Assembly: GCA_930367215.1 (NCBI GenBank)
Contig: OV884057.1
Span: forward strand, 197,645,621-197,709,620
Source of the DNA: Pollenia angustigena
Lineage: Eukaryota > Arthropoda > Insecta > Diptera > Polleniidae
Reading direction: 5' to 3'
Length of the DNA: 64,000 bases
Both the position numbers and the translations under genes were made by a program. Positions 24,061 through 36,500 of the stretch are shown one piece after another. Position 1 is the first letter of the stretch; every line of letters begins with the position of its first letter. Under the pieces are notes generated by a model. It saw nothing but the letters and a program-made list of their open reading frames with translations. It was not told the DNA's origin and did not search any database.

Positions 24061-26197
24061 TCGGGGTTACGGCTATGGCATTATGTTTATGTAACGTAAT
24101 GTCAACTTAACGCAGAAAATTACTATTGAGCTTTGTTTAAAAGCATAATCACATAAAGTTGCTTTTTATGAAGTTATTTTTTAGTCTTGCGCAGTAGCAA
24201 TTTATTTTGAAAAGAGGAATGCGGCATTTTTTGTACATGTGTCTTTATGCTAAAATGTTAGTAGTATTTTGCTAAGCTGTGTCTGTTTCAACCGGCTTGC
24301 TTCTCATTAATGTAGTTATTATTCACAGGGCATATTAATAATATACCAGGTCTGGTCAGACGCTCAGCTGGTTATAGTTGTTTGCTTATTGAAACGGTCC
24401 AAAAATAACAAATTTCCTTATGTGGTAGAATTGCCGCCACCTGATGTATGAAAACGTCTTGAGCATTTAATTTTTATCGTTTTAGAGAAACAGTTTTAGT
24501 GATATTTGTACAGTGGGCTTTTAAGTTGAGGCCGATTCCTTGCAATTTAGTTTTTACCTAAATGATGTCTTTATATCAAAATTATAATTATTTTTTTAGG
24601 CAGGAACAATTGAACAGATCAGATTTTACTTTGCCATCAAAGCGAAGGCGCACAACTTATGACCAAACCATAATATGCATAAGCTAGCTAAAGCTTCTGG
24701 CAAAAAATAACGGAAAGCCCGTCAATTGTATGTGCGATCAGTTTCGCGCATTGCTTAGGCAAAAGCAAGTTTCATAAAACTTAACGAAAAGTTTTCTTAA
24801 GTTCAATATGGTTTGACACATATGATTCGCACGCTTGCTTAAGCCAGCTTGCACACATAATGATGGAGCCTAAAACGAATTCACTTTAGGCGAAAGCAAT
24901 ACTAAAACAATGCAAACACAACAGAGGTATTTGCAGTGCATTGTTTGTTTAGTGTTTGCGGTTCGAAATATCATTTCAGAATAAAACATTAGGTGGGCTC
25001 TTTTACTTTACAAGCTGAAACTTGCAACTAGAGAGTAAGTTAAAAATTTACAAAATTTTTCTCCCAACTACTTAAAAAAATAATAAAGTAAATAATAGCT
25101 TTTCCAACAAAAGCTTTCAAGTTAGGCACATTAACATTCTGTCCATCTTTATTAAATTGTTTCGAACTATTTGCACATGGTTATTGCTCCTTAATTTAAG
25201 AAAAATATATATTTTTGAAATTATTTGTATAATTTTTATTATTTGTGTGTGTTTTTTCTTTTTTTTTTTTGTCTATCCAGAGATTTTTGAAGGCCAGAAA
25301 GCTTAAGGTTGGCATGCATTTAGTAAAACACCTAGACCAAATCCTATAGAAGCTGGATTGTTTATTTTTTATCTAAATATTATTTTGTTACACATTTTCT
25401 AAAGTTTGTTTTGTAAACAAAAACATGAAACAGCTGTTTCAGAAATTTTTGGAAGTAAAAAATTTTAATAATTTCTATGTCTCTCAATTTTGTTCTCTCT
25501 TTTGCCGCTCACTACTTGCAAGCAATTCCTACAACAATTGCTAGAAATTCGTAACAGTTTTTAGTAATTAAACACACCTTTTGTAAAACCAAAAGAAATT
25601 GGTTCCAACTGTCAATGTCAGAAGGCATTTTGCCGCTACCTGTAGTGAATTCGCCTTAAATGGGCCTTTCAAATCCGAATAAAACCCTCGAGAGGAAAGA
25701 AATCGGGGATGAGAAGCTTCTGGGTACCGAGCTCATGTACTATACTCTTAATTAATACATGCAGATAGAGCAATTTTGTTTTGATGTTAGATATTATTTT
25801 AAAAAAGCACAATATTTGGGCTTTTGAAATATGTGATAAAAATAATTGGAAATAATTATTTAGATCTGTGTTTAGATCAGCTTGCTGCTTAAGTAAGAAT
25901 TTAACTAACGTATAATTTTATTTTAAATTTTAAAATCAAAATGTACAGAAATTTTGAAAGTGTGTTAGATATGACTCTAATTGGCTTTTTTTCGTTAAAT
26001 AGTTTAATTAAAATCAGCCTAAAAATGTTTAATATTTTTAAAATCGTGGTAATTCTCCTCTCTCTCCGTCTATTTAACTCCTTAAAATAATAATTTTATA
26101 GACATCAGTTCAAAAAAGTTCGATATTACTAAGATGGTGATAATTCTTTTCTTCTCTCTCTTGTTTTCATTATAAAAATTTTTATCTTTGCCTTGAT
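24061..26197. other. Gene-free stretch downstream of Ca-beta
   Basis: No gene recognised. The only repeat seen is a solo right end of the CAAGGCGAATT family near 25650 (GTGAATTCGCCTT). Confidence 0.5.
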
Positions 26198-26203
26198 TTT
26201 ATT
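26198..26203 (-). terminator. Candidate poly(A) signal for Ca-beta
   Basis: AATAAA on the minus strand, about 104 nt beyond the TAA of the downstream ORF. It is the first perfect hexamer I noticed after a clear coding end, but the region is AT-rich, so chance matches are common. Confidence 0.35.
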
Positions 26204-26306
26204 CAGTTAAAGAAGAAGATATAAAATAAAAAAAAAAATAAAAAAATTAAAACAATTAAAAACCTTAAATTTAAAACCAAAAAAGTTTAAATCACATGAA
26301 ATCTCT

Positions 26307-27071
26307 TTAATACAAATAGGTATTATCACTGCTCAATATATCATCTTCGTCCTCTTCCACAATAACTTTATTGCGTATGGCATTGGTTAAATCATCGACA
26401 TTTGTAAACGAGGATGTGGCATAATCAAGGTTATCCGCAACGATCGCATCCTCTTTGTGGCGACCTCTAAGCATTTGATAGTGTTGCTGCTGCTGTTGTT
26501 GCGCCTGAGTCTGACTCTGCAGTTGTGATTTCATGTGCTGTGTAGTGGTATTCGTGGTGGTTGTGGAGTTGTTGACAGATGAACTAATGTTTGAGGTGGA
26601 GGAATGTGCTTGATCTATATGATGATGAAGATGAAAGATATCCGTTTTGTCCTGCATTGGCAATGGTGGTGGTATGGCGGATGTATTGGTTGCAACGACA
26701 TCTGATACAGATGATGCAGTAGTTGGTGACATGGGATTGATATGAGACGTGAAACGTGTGTGTTGTTGTGACAATTTGTTACGTCTATTCATATTCATAC
26801 TACTACACATACTACCACTACTACTGGCATGTTGCGGTGCTGTTGGCGATTCGACGGAGGTAGACATTGAGGAGGAAAATAATCGTAATGATTTCGTGGA
26901 TTGTGATTGTTTGTTTGACTGTGTGGCTAAATGTTTATGTTCTTGATGATGATATTGGCGATCGATATTACTAGAACTACTTGGAATTTCCTTGTGCTCT
27001 CTAACCCTGGACGTTGAGGCTGCCGCGCCAGCCATCATCGTCGTTCCTTTATTATCGATCTGATCCCACCC
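26307..27071 (-). CDS. In-frame downstream ORF, possible C-terminal extension of Ca-beta
   Basis: It has 254 open codons ending in TAA at 26307-26309, in exactly the same frame as the Ca-beta tail and separated from it only by two TAG codons. The first ATG pair is at 27038 and the frame from there is 243 residues. Composition is protein-like but low-complexity: Ser-rich blocks, a Gln run near the middle, Thr/Asn runs, His-rich segments, then a non-repetitive acidic end (VEEDEDDILSSDNTYLY). It resembles the disordered tails of fly proteins, not random AT-rich DNA. It could be reached by stop readthrough, by an alternative acceptor (an AG ending at 27047 is in phase with the 41986 donor, but has a poor pyrimidine tract), or it could be an untranslated remnant. 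I do not recognise a homologous domain. Confidence 0.55.
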   Translation of the reverse strand, partial: GWDQIDNKGTTMMAGAAASTSRVREHKEIPSSSSNIDRQYHHQEHKHLATQSNKQSQSTKSLRLFSSSMSTSVESPTAPQHASSSGSMCSSMNMNRRNKLSQQHTRFTSHINPMSPTTASSVSDVVATNTSAIPPPLPMQDKTDIFHLHHHIDQAHSSTSNISSSVNNSTTTTNTTTQHMKSQLQSQTQAQQQQQQHYQMLRGRHKEDAIVADNLDYATSSFTNVDDLTNAIRNKVIVEEDEDDILSSDNTYLY

Positions 27072-27086
27072 CTATATCCACGATTC

Positions 27087-27592
27087 CTACATGGCATTCA
27101 GCATTCTCCTACTACTCCCACCACCTCGGTGCGGACTGTATTCATCGCGATCAACCACTGGTGCACCGCGTCTTGTTGTCGGCGCCGAAGGCGGTAAATC
27201 TCTTGGATCTATGACACGGGCCGTTGCCCCTGCCGAATAACGTCCTCCTCTCAAATCATCACGTTCATGCATGAGATCACTATCATCCATTACCAAACGG
27301 CTGCCACGTGATAAATGGCCATGGGGACCACCAACCACACCACCGCCTCCCACTGCTCCTCGATGTGGTGGATAGTCGGCAGCATAGTTACGTTCATCTA
27401 ACAACTCCTCACTATTCAGATCGTAATGCATCAAATCACGTTCGCGGGCATGCAATCGTTCTCTTTCACGTTCTCTTTCATAGCGATCTCGTTCACGTTC
27501 TCTTTCCAAGCGATCACGCTCATAGCTGACACCACCACGTTCGTGATGACGACCGGAGGCTGGACGACGATTATGTGGATAGGAAGTACCTC
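27087..27592 (-). CDS. Ca-beta: Ca-beta exon, distal tail and first stop
   Basis: It is entered in phase 1 after TTTACAG and encodes about 168 residues. It starts [14 protein letters not shown], continues with a second RERE/RDRY tract, then a Gly-rich stretch ([11 protein letters not shown]), and ends SSRRMLNAM followed by TAG at 27087-27089. The matching charge pattern in the previous exon, 14.4 kb away, supports joining the two. The stop is followed in the same frame by a second TAG (27072-27074) and then a long open frame, described separately. Confidence 0.88.
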
Positions 27593-30500
27593 CTGTAAAT
27601 TACACAACATTTAAAAAATTAATATTTTTTAGTTAAATTGAAGTACAAATTAAAAAAAGAACGTAAATTTGTTATTTATTGCATTTTTTTTTTTTTTTTT
27701 GGTTCTTTTATAAAAAAATTCAAGCATTCAAATAAATGCGGTATTATTTAAAACAATTTTATATTCGTATATATTTATTTTTCTTTGTTTATTACAAAAA
27801 AAAAAAAAAACGTTACAAAAGAACTGAAACATTAATAAGATAACTTGAAAAAAGGAAAACATATTGTTATAATTAAAAACATTTTATTTAATAAAACTTC
27901 TAAGCTATGGGCGCTCAATTATTTATTAAAACTTGTAGTAACTAGTTTTTTGGACAGCACTGTATTGGGTTTTTGGGCGGGGTAAAAAAGTATATTTTGG
28001 ATTAGTAAAAACTATTAAGCATAAAAATATTATATAAAATGAAGTTAATGTTATGACTTTTTGATAAATGAACAAAAAAAGTCTGATGAGTTTTGACGCA
28101 GATTTCCAGTATACGATCGCTTTGAATAGATCTGAACTGGGTTGTTTTATTTTTTATGGATTATTTTTATCCAAAATAATGTTGAACTGTAAAAGGGATC
28201 TGGAAGGAGGTGAATGTTGAATTAAACTAAAAATGAAAATAAACTTAATGTGTATTTTCTAATATGTTCTAATCTATTTCTAAGACGTTTAGGGTAAGTG
28301 AAAAAAATTATTAAAAAAATCTTCAAATTCCTAAAAACTATCGAATACATTTTACAATTGGAGCAGGAAAATTTACAATTCAGAATTAATATTAGAAAAC
28401 GGTGCAATGACAAACGTTAATAAAAACGTCAACGCGAACTGTTATGTAGTTATAAGTCACATATTTTACAACTGAATTAATTGTTTACACGGAAATTTCA
28501 TTGGACATTTTTATTTGAGTAAAACAGGTACTTTTTCTCTAAATTTTTAAGACTTTATCTTGTAAATAAGAGGTTTCAAGTTCATCAAATCTAATTGTCA
28601 TTAAATTATTTTTATGAACGAAGGAATTTTACAAGATGAAATAAACTAGAATTTATTGATAATTTGTATTCTTGACTGAACGAGGGGTTGAACTCGGGTC
28701 GAACCTACTAATTCGAGAAAAAACACTTTCTCATCAACAGAGTTCCTTGCAGTAGTGTGAAAAATTGATCCACCAAAATGACATTGAAATAAAAGGTTGA
28801 TGTTTTCGGAAAGGGTAAAATAGTTCTGATGATGAGAACGTGTTTTGTCTCGCAACATTTAGATTCGACCCGAGTTTAAGCCCCGGTACAGTTAAGAAAA
28901 AAAATTATCAATAAATTTTAATTAATTTCATGTTGTTAAATTCCCTCCTTCATTAAAAAAATAATTTCACAAAAATTAAATCAAATCAAAATAAAAATCA
29001 AATTTGGATTAAAAAAGAAACTAATATTTGTAAGGCTATGGCACGAACTCTATATACATATGTTTATATTTGTCCTTCATATTGTGTAAAAGGTCAACAG
29101 CAAAAAGACAAAAAAAAGAACACATTTAAAACAAATGTATTTGGATTTCAAGAAAAATTCTTGACAAAAGTATGAAAAAAATAGAAGTGAGGAAAAAACA
29201 TGTAAACAAAATTAAAAGAAAAAATATTATTAAAAAAATAATTACAGCAAAGTTCAATTCACCAAAAATACCATTGGCAAATAGAGAGCTGTTTTACCAT
29301 AGACTGCCAGCCGTCTCAGTGGCGGAAAGGGTAAAACTTTAAAAAATTCTGATATTGAGAACGTTTTTGTTCTCGAAACATGTAAATTCGATCTGAAATC
29401 AAGCCCGGGTACAGTTAAGAAAAAAAAATTAACAATAAATTTTAATTAATTTCATGTTGTAAAATTCCTTCCTTCATTGAGAAAATAATTGATTTGATGA
29501 ACTCAAGCCCAACATTTTCAAGTTCTTTGATGAAAAACATGCAAACCATGTTGCATATTTTACCCTTACTTTTACTTAAGGTGTTCATACTGCCCTGTTC
29601 AACAACTTTGGTACTTACTACTTTGTTGGTACAACAAATGTTTTATTTTGTTTGTCATAATTCATACCGCTCATAATTTAAAAAAAAAAAAAATTTGTTT
29701 TAAAACAAAATATAAAAATATTTACACATCAAAATCAAAAAAAGTCTATTTATATTTTAATCGTTTTAATTTTTATAAGCCATAAGTGATGTTAATATTT
29801 GTTTCCAACACGTAATAGCTTTAAAAATCGCTCATTAAGTACATTAATGACGAAAGTGTAATAATTGTTAATAAAAGCACTAACTGTGTTCTACTGAAAT
29901 TGCACAACATGTAACTCTTCGAGTGATTATAGGTACACGCAGAGAAAAAATATGGTTGGGCATGGTTACGGCAACAACACTATGTTTAATGTAACAATAT
30001 ATTGTTGTCGTACACAAATAATTGTTATTTTTATTTAATATCAACAATATTAAAGTTACTGTAAACATATCAATGTTTATCGCAATTATGAATTTGAGTA
30101 TTGTTGACCCAAGGCGAATTTACTTCAGGTGGCGGCGAGACTACAACAAGTTAACAACACAAAAAACAACATGTATTTTGTTTTTATTTTTCGGTCATGT
30201 AATGTCAAAAACAAGGCGAATTAATATATATATGAATTCGCCTTGTATAAAACAGTTGACTAAAGCAGGGTTGGAGTTCCAATTTCAAATTAGTTTAAAA
30301 AAATTAATTTCGGGCTTATATTGAGAATGTAAAAAAAACATTTTTCTTTTTAGGGAAATTATTGATAGATTTGTTTCTGTTACAAGCCATCATACATATA
30401 TAAAATCTCTAAGATTTTTTATGTACAAAACTCATTTTAATACAATATATATGAAACAAATTATAGCGCAAATACAATATCGGACGGCTGAAAAATCTGA

Positions 30501-33500
30501 TTTACTGATCAGTAAATATCAGTTTTTTATTTAAAATTAATCAGCAGCATATTTTTCTCATCTAAAAAACGTTTGCCCTTTTGTTTAGGTTGACCTGTTA
30601 AAACTCTATGAAGTAAAAATACTTTTAAACGTATGTCCACAAACATATTAACGGGTGTTCTGGAAATCGAAAACAAAAAACCCAAACATTTTTTATGTAA
30701 GTTTTTAATAAGATTTCCGTAATAAAAGAATTTTACGACAAATATTATACAATTATTTCTTTATTAAACTGAATTGTATAATAAAAATTATACAAATTAG
30801 TTTAAAGGAGTATTATAAACAACTGAACAATTTTATTGTTTTGCTTTTTCGATTTCCAGAACACTCTTGAATGGCTAAGCCAATTAATATTTTACGCGTT
30901 AAATGGATGAGTTTGTGGGTCGTTATTATAACCCTAATTCTCCACATTTGGAATTTTCTGAAGTTGTGAACATTTCAAGTTCTTAAACGATATAAAATGG
31001 TTAAACGTGGATTTCTAGGCAGGCTCCATTAATGCTAGAAGCATGTTTGCCAATGTACACATGATGCTTTAAGTATTATATTTTTACCACTAGTCATAGG
31101 AACAAGAAATTTAAAATGTATTAATAATATCTTAGATTAACTGACCACAACTTCCCATTCTTTTAATAACGTAGATTTTTGGTCAGAATTTGTAAGATAA
31201 TTACCAAATTGTAAAAGTGGTTACATGACATTATTTTTGAGTGTGCTTATCCATGCTTAACTAAATAATTTTTTTATAAACAATTTATTTGGTGACTTTT
31301 TATTTTTAGAGGGGATATTTTAAGTTATTTTAATTTTAAATTTGGGATTGAAGAAAAAATTTATCTGGCATCCCTAAACTAAAATTAACAAAAATATTTG
31401 AGCAAAAAATTAAAAAAAAAATCAAATTATTTTTGGAATTAACAAAATAACAGTTTTTCTAACATAAATTTCTGTAATTTTTGTGAGCATTAATTCCCAA
31501 ATTCGGTTGAATTTAATGTTGTACAGTACTTTTCGTTTATAGTCACAACGCTTATAGTCACATTGGCGATATAGTCCATTTTATCTGTTTATTTTGCGGC
31601 TATAAGTTAATTTAATATAAAATATTAACGTTATAGTCCATTTAGCGATATAAGCACATTTGCCATATATGCCATCCATCAACAGTCATCAAAGGGATAA
31701 GTAAAAATTAATGGCGTTATAGTCACATAAGCAAAATTGACTAAGTTCTTTTTAGTTTTTGAAAAAAAAATCTATCCAAAGAAAGAATGAATTAAATCAT
31801 TTAATTTTTGTCATCAACTCTCTACTCGTAAAACATTAGTTTTTGCCGTTGGTATCAGTTAGGAAATATATTGTTATTATTTTAACTATTTTTATACAGT
31901 ATGTGACTCTGTTGTAAAGCCATAAGCCTGATGTCGGTGTAATTTATATGCATTTTTAATTTCCTTTATTCACATAGCTTGATTATATTCGAATTCGGTT
32001 TTATGCGTCAAAGTGGCATATATGTGAATTAGCCTTATAGTCACATTAGCGATATAGTCCACGTTATAGTTGCAACTAAAGGATGTGACTATAAGCGAAA
32101 AGTACTGTATTGAAAATAATCTAAGCCGTTTCTTTTCTGTGTTCATAGAAATAGCTTTAAGCTATAGTTATAATCATAAAAATTAGTTTTGGTGATATAA
32201 AAAGATTTTAACTTAATTTTTATACATAGTTTAATTTATCATTTCTTTATTGTTTAATTTTTTCATTTATAAGTTGTAAAGCAAAATGTTAATTTAAAAA
32301 CACAATTTTAAAAAGCACATGTAAACAAACTTTTGACACATCTGGCCTGAACAAAAAAAAACCAAAAAAAAGCCACCTGAAGTAAATTCGCCTTGTGTTG
32401 ACCGAAAAATAATTATTTTTCTAACAACTTAATTATGATAACTTTCTAAACATAATATATTTCTCACAACCATATCATGATATTTAATAGCCATAACATG
32501 ATAACTTTCTATACATTTATCATATTATGTTAAGGATGCAATCAAACTATTTTTACTCTGATCATATTATGTTAGCGCCATTTGTAAAATAATTTTGAAG
32601 AAGTTGTGTCGTTTTTTTTATTTGTGAGCGGTTAAACAATTAAAAGATAAAATTCCATAAAAAAATAAGTTTAAAGAAATAAAAAAATAAAATATTAGCG
32701 GCGTTCATTCAAGTACTAGTGATGTAATAATGCAAATGCAAAATATCATAGTTTTTTTGTAAAATCCAACAACAAAACACACAGAGATTTCGTTATACTT
32801 TATAAAAGTGCTACGATATTTCTGTGGTTTTCATGGGCAACCGCGTATGTCTTAAAACAAATTGTTCAGGAAAGCCGAAAAACCATTCTAGATCAAACTA
32901 TGGGCTAGGTATTGCACATTTTAAACTTTGTGATTACGTTAAAAAATCGGAATTGATCCATCTTTTTTCAAAAAAATGTAAAGAGCGTTCAAAATTTGGC
33001 TATATGGCATCAACATCTTAAAATCGGAAAAATGGACACACGCGGTTGCCCATGAAAACCACAGATTTTTCATTTCCTCTTTTGCAAGCCTTATATTGAA
33101 CTCCGCTATTTTATTAACATTAAGAAAAATTGTAAAAAGCCACAAAATAAAAAATCGGTTCAAAAATATTTAAATTTATTTTGTTTTTTTTTTTGACAGC
33201 TATGAAAGGTGCTGTATCATAATATGATTGCTTCTAAATTTATTATGATTAACATGATGATAATATGATTACTTCTTAGCTTATTATGATTAACATGACA
33301 ATAATATGATTATTATGATTAACATGACAATAATTTGATTACTTCTTAACTTAGTATGAATTACAGAATAATAATATGATTAAGGGAAAAATATTATGAT
33401 GTAATAGTACGAGTATATTTAGTCATAATATGATTCAATAAAAATCTTACTATGGTGACTACAATCATAATTCTTATCATAATATGTTGCTCTTAGAATA

Positions 33501-36500
33501 TGTTTACCACAACCATGTATTCTCTTTGCGTGTAACATTAGAAAATGTTACATGTATATACTGTAACATATTTTTTATTCAGAAAAGAAATCGCCGTTAG
33601 TTTAAAAAGTATCAACAAAAAAGTACAATTGAAAAAACTTAGCCATCCCTGTTCTGTTAATTTTATTAAATGTTGCCAACTTTTTCTTTATGAGAAATCA
33701 AAAACCAAAAAGCGGTAAATCGCTGAATTTGCCCATAAACCGATGATTCAGCAACACTTTTAATATTCCAAGCTTGAAATGTCAATTTTAAGTTGAACAA
33801 TTTTAGATTTTTTTTGACATAACTTAATTTTTTATCGATAACTTTAGTAAAATTTTTGACAGCTTGGCATTAATCTTAATACAGCTGAACCCTTTGCACT
33901 TGGTGAATTTTTCTATTACTTTATATTTGCACTGTTCACCAAAACTTGAACAATGCATTAAAAATGTAGTGTCAAAAGGGCTTTAATATGTCAAATGTTG
34001 TTGTTTTCATTTGTATGCAACTGAGCAAATATGTTTTTAGTGTAAACGAAGTAAAATAGGACAAATTGCAAATTCGTATGTTTTGTTGAGCAACTGTGTG
34101 TATTTTTGCACGCATTTGCATCGTTTGCAAATTTGCACTACCCATCGTGATACCCTAACTAAACTCTGGCTAACGATTTACTAAACTCTTGTTAACGAGC
34201 TGCCAAACGTTTGCCAACTTGTGAAAAACAGCCGTTTAATGTCAAACAATTTTGTTGGTTCTTTTTAAATAACTGTTTTTTTTTAACTAACTGTCTTTAA
34301 CACAATTTATTTTAATTTTAAAAACTTTTTAAAATTTTTATATGTGAAGCGAAAAATTAAAAAAGAAAAAATGACAAATTCACGATTAATGCAAAACGTG
34401 TTGCATTTTTGAGTAATACAATGTGGCATCATAGAAATTCAGAGTTGATTTATTAAAAGTTGGCAGATGGAGAAAAGTTCATTAGTCTGAGTTGATACGG
34501 CTCATGTCTTATTGACAAGATTCTTCCTTTTTCTTCATTTAACATGAATTGGCGTTCAAATGATTCATGTCATGTTGACGACATGTTTTTTATTTTGTAT
34601 AGTCGTGCGTATGCATGTGTGCTTTTTTGCTATTGAAAACAATAACAAAGTTAAACAACGAATGAAAAAGCAAAACGTAAAGACAGTACATGCATCTGTG
34701 TACTCGTGTCTTTTCCCCTCGTCCCTCTCGCCTATAAAGTAGCAATCATGTCAATAAGACATGAGCCGTATGAACACAGAGTTATGAATTAACTTAGTGC
34801 CAACAAGCTGCTAAGCTTAATCGGCATTCTAGTTAGCAGCTCGTTGTACGTAGTGTACAAACTGTGTCTAACTTTTTGTTATGAATACGGCTGATAACAT
34901 TTATCAGTTTGCAATCTATAAATTTCTATTTGTGTATTGAGTTAAGTTTGATGATTTAATGAACTGTAACACTGAGACTGGGATAAAAAAATCTTCAATA
35001 ACTTTTAAATATTTTTCTTTATTCAAACTCATATTACATATAGTACACAGTTAATGTTAAAACATTCCAGGGGATTTATTTGGGGATTTGAGAAAAGGGT
35101 TTAAAAAACATTAACAAATTAAAAATTAACCACATAAATTTTGAACGAGGGGTAGGAATTAAACAAATTCAACATTATTTTTACTCACTAATTAACATTT
35201 ATAAAACGATAAACGAATACAAGTAACGAAATAAAAAGAGAAACTATTGTTTGTTGAAAACATTTAGAGATGACGAAAACATAAAATATAAAAACGTTTA
35301 TCACAGGGAGACAGATGATAGAATCTGAAGTAGTTTTAAAATAAATTTAAATTCGAATCTTGAAAATAAAACGAGCATGTTTTTATGAGCAAAACTCTTG
35401 TATTGGAGAAAATAAATTAAAACAAAAAAAAAAAAAACGACAAATATTTTTAGACACGTACTACACACGTTCCAGGTGTAACTAGAAATAAAATTAAAAA
35501 AATTATTGAAATAAAATTAAATAAAAAATCGGTTAACTTTAAAATAATAATACAAATAGTAATAATGACAGTGGTAATGTGGTGAGTTCTTTGTGTTAAA
35601 ATTTAACTTTACTTTAATGCTCTACAAGTATATTATAAAAAGTGTTTTTCATTCGGCATATCCCGGGAAAAAATCCCGCGAAATTTGTGCGGATATTCTA
35701 GGGAATTTTATTTAATTATGGCACCTGCCTAAAAGACTTTTTGGAATCAATTCTGAAATATGACATGTACATAAATACTATTTATGTAAAGTCGTCAGAG
35801 ATTAAATTTTCCTTTTCTGACTATAAAGCCAAAATCCGTAAAAATTGAAAGTGTTTCGCAGTGACTGGAATATTCTTAAAATTGGAAATAGTATATTAAG
35901 CAATTCTGAAAAAGTTTATTCTGTATTTAAATGCAATTTTCAAAGAAATATTTTGTTTAAATAATTAAACATTCTTGGTTAGAGAAACTGTTTTTGCCTA
36001 GAATTTATGTTACAATATTTTCATAGAAAAAATATTTCGTATCGTTTCGACTATGAATGTCCAAACTAGCATTAAAACCCACTCTCATTGCTGCCTGTAT
36101 TTTTCATTCCCTTATTAATTTTTGAGAGTATTTTTTACACCCGCACTTTCACTATAGCTAAGCATTTGTATTTTGCTTGTGAACGTTCAAACACTTACGT
36201 AAATTCGTGTACACATCTCTTCCGTGTTTGTTATGTGATAGCGGCACAACTGTACAGAGTTTAAAAAATGTTCGATGATTTGAATATGGGCATTTCCGTG
36301 ACCGAAAATTTAAAAGTTATTAAAAGCTGATTATTTTACGATATTGTTATAGAGAAATATTTAGATTTTACTAATTTTATAAATTTACTAATAAATTTGT
36401 TCACTTAGATGAACAATCAGACTGCAAAGTTGTGCAAACGTAATTTCTTATTTGTGAGAATGTTTTATTGTATGTTTTCTTTAATATTTATGTTTCTTAA

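Larger units (their letters stand above)
30110..32395. mobile_element. hAT-like element, CAAGGCGAATT family, copy 3
   Basis: A 2286-bp element; CAAGGCGAATTTACTTCAGG at both ends, flanked by a perfect 8-bp duplication TGTTGACC (30102-30109 and 32396-32403). Same family as 137-350 and 480-1026. No transposase frame. Two nested elements and an internal head-to-head CAAGGCGAATT pair (30212-30245) lie inside. Confidence 0.87.
29935..33533. mobile_element. Outer shell of a nested transposon stack
   Basis: ACACGCAGAGAAAAAATATG at 29935 pairs imperfectly with the complement ending at 33533, spanning 3.6 kb. The size is explained by later insertions (30110-32395, 32821-33065). Moderately diverged ends and no clear target duplication make the boundary tentative. 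Confidence 0.5.

Noticed and set aside
26749..26946. Plus-strand open frames opposite the Ca-beta tail
   Set aside because: They are antisense shadows of repetitive codons in the downstream ORF and RERE exon.
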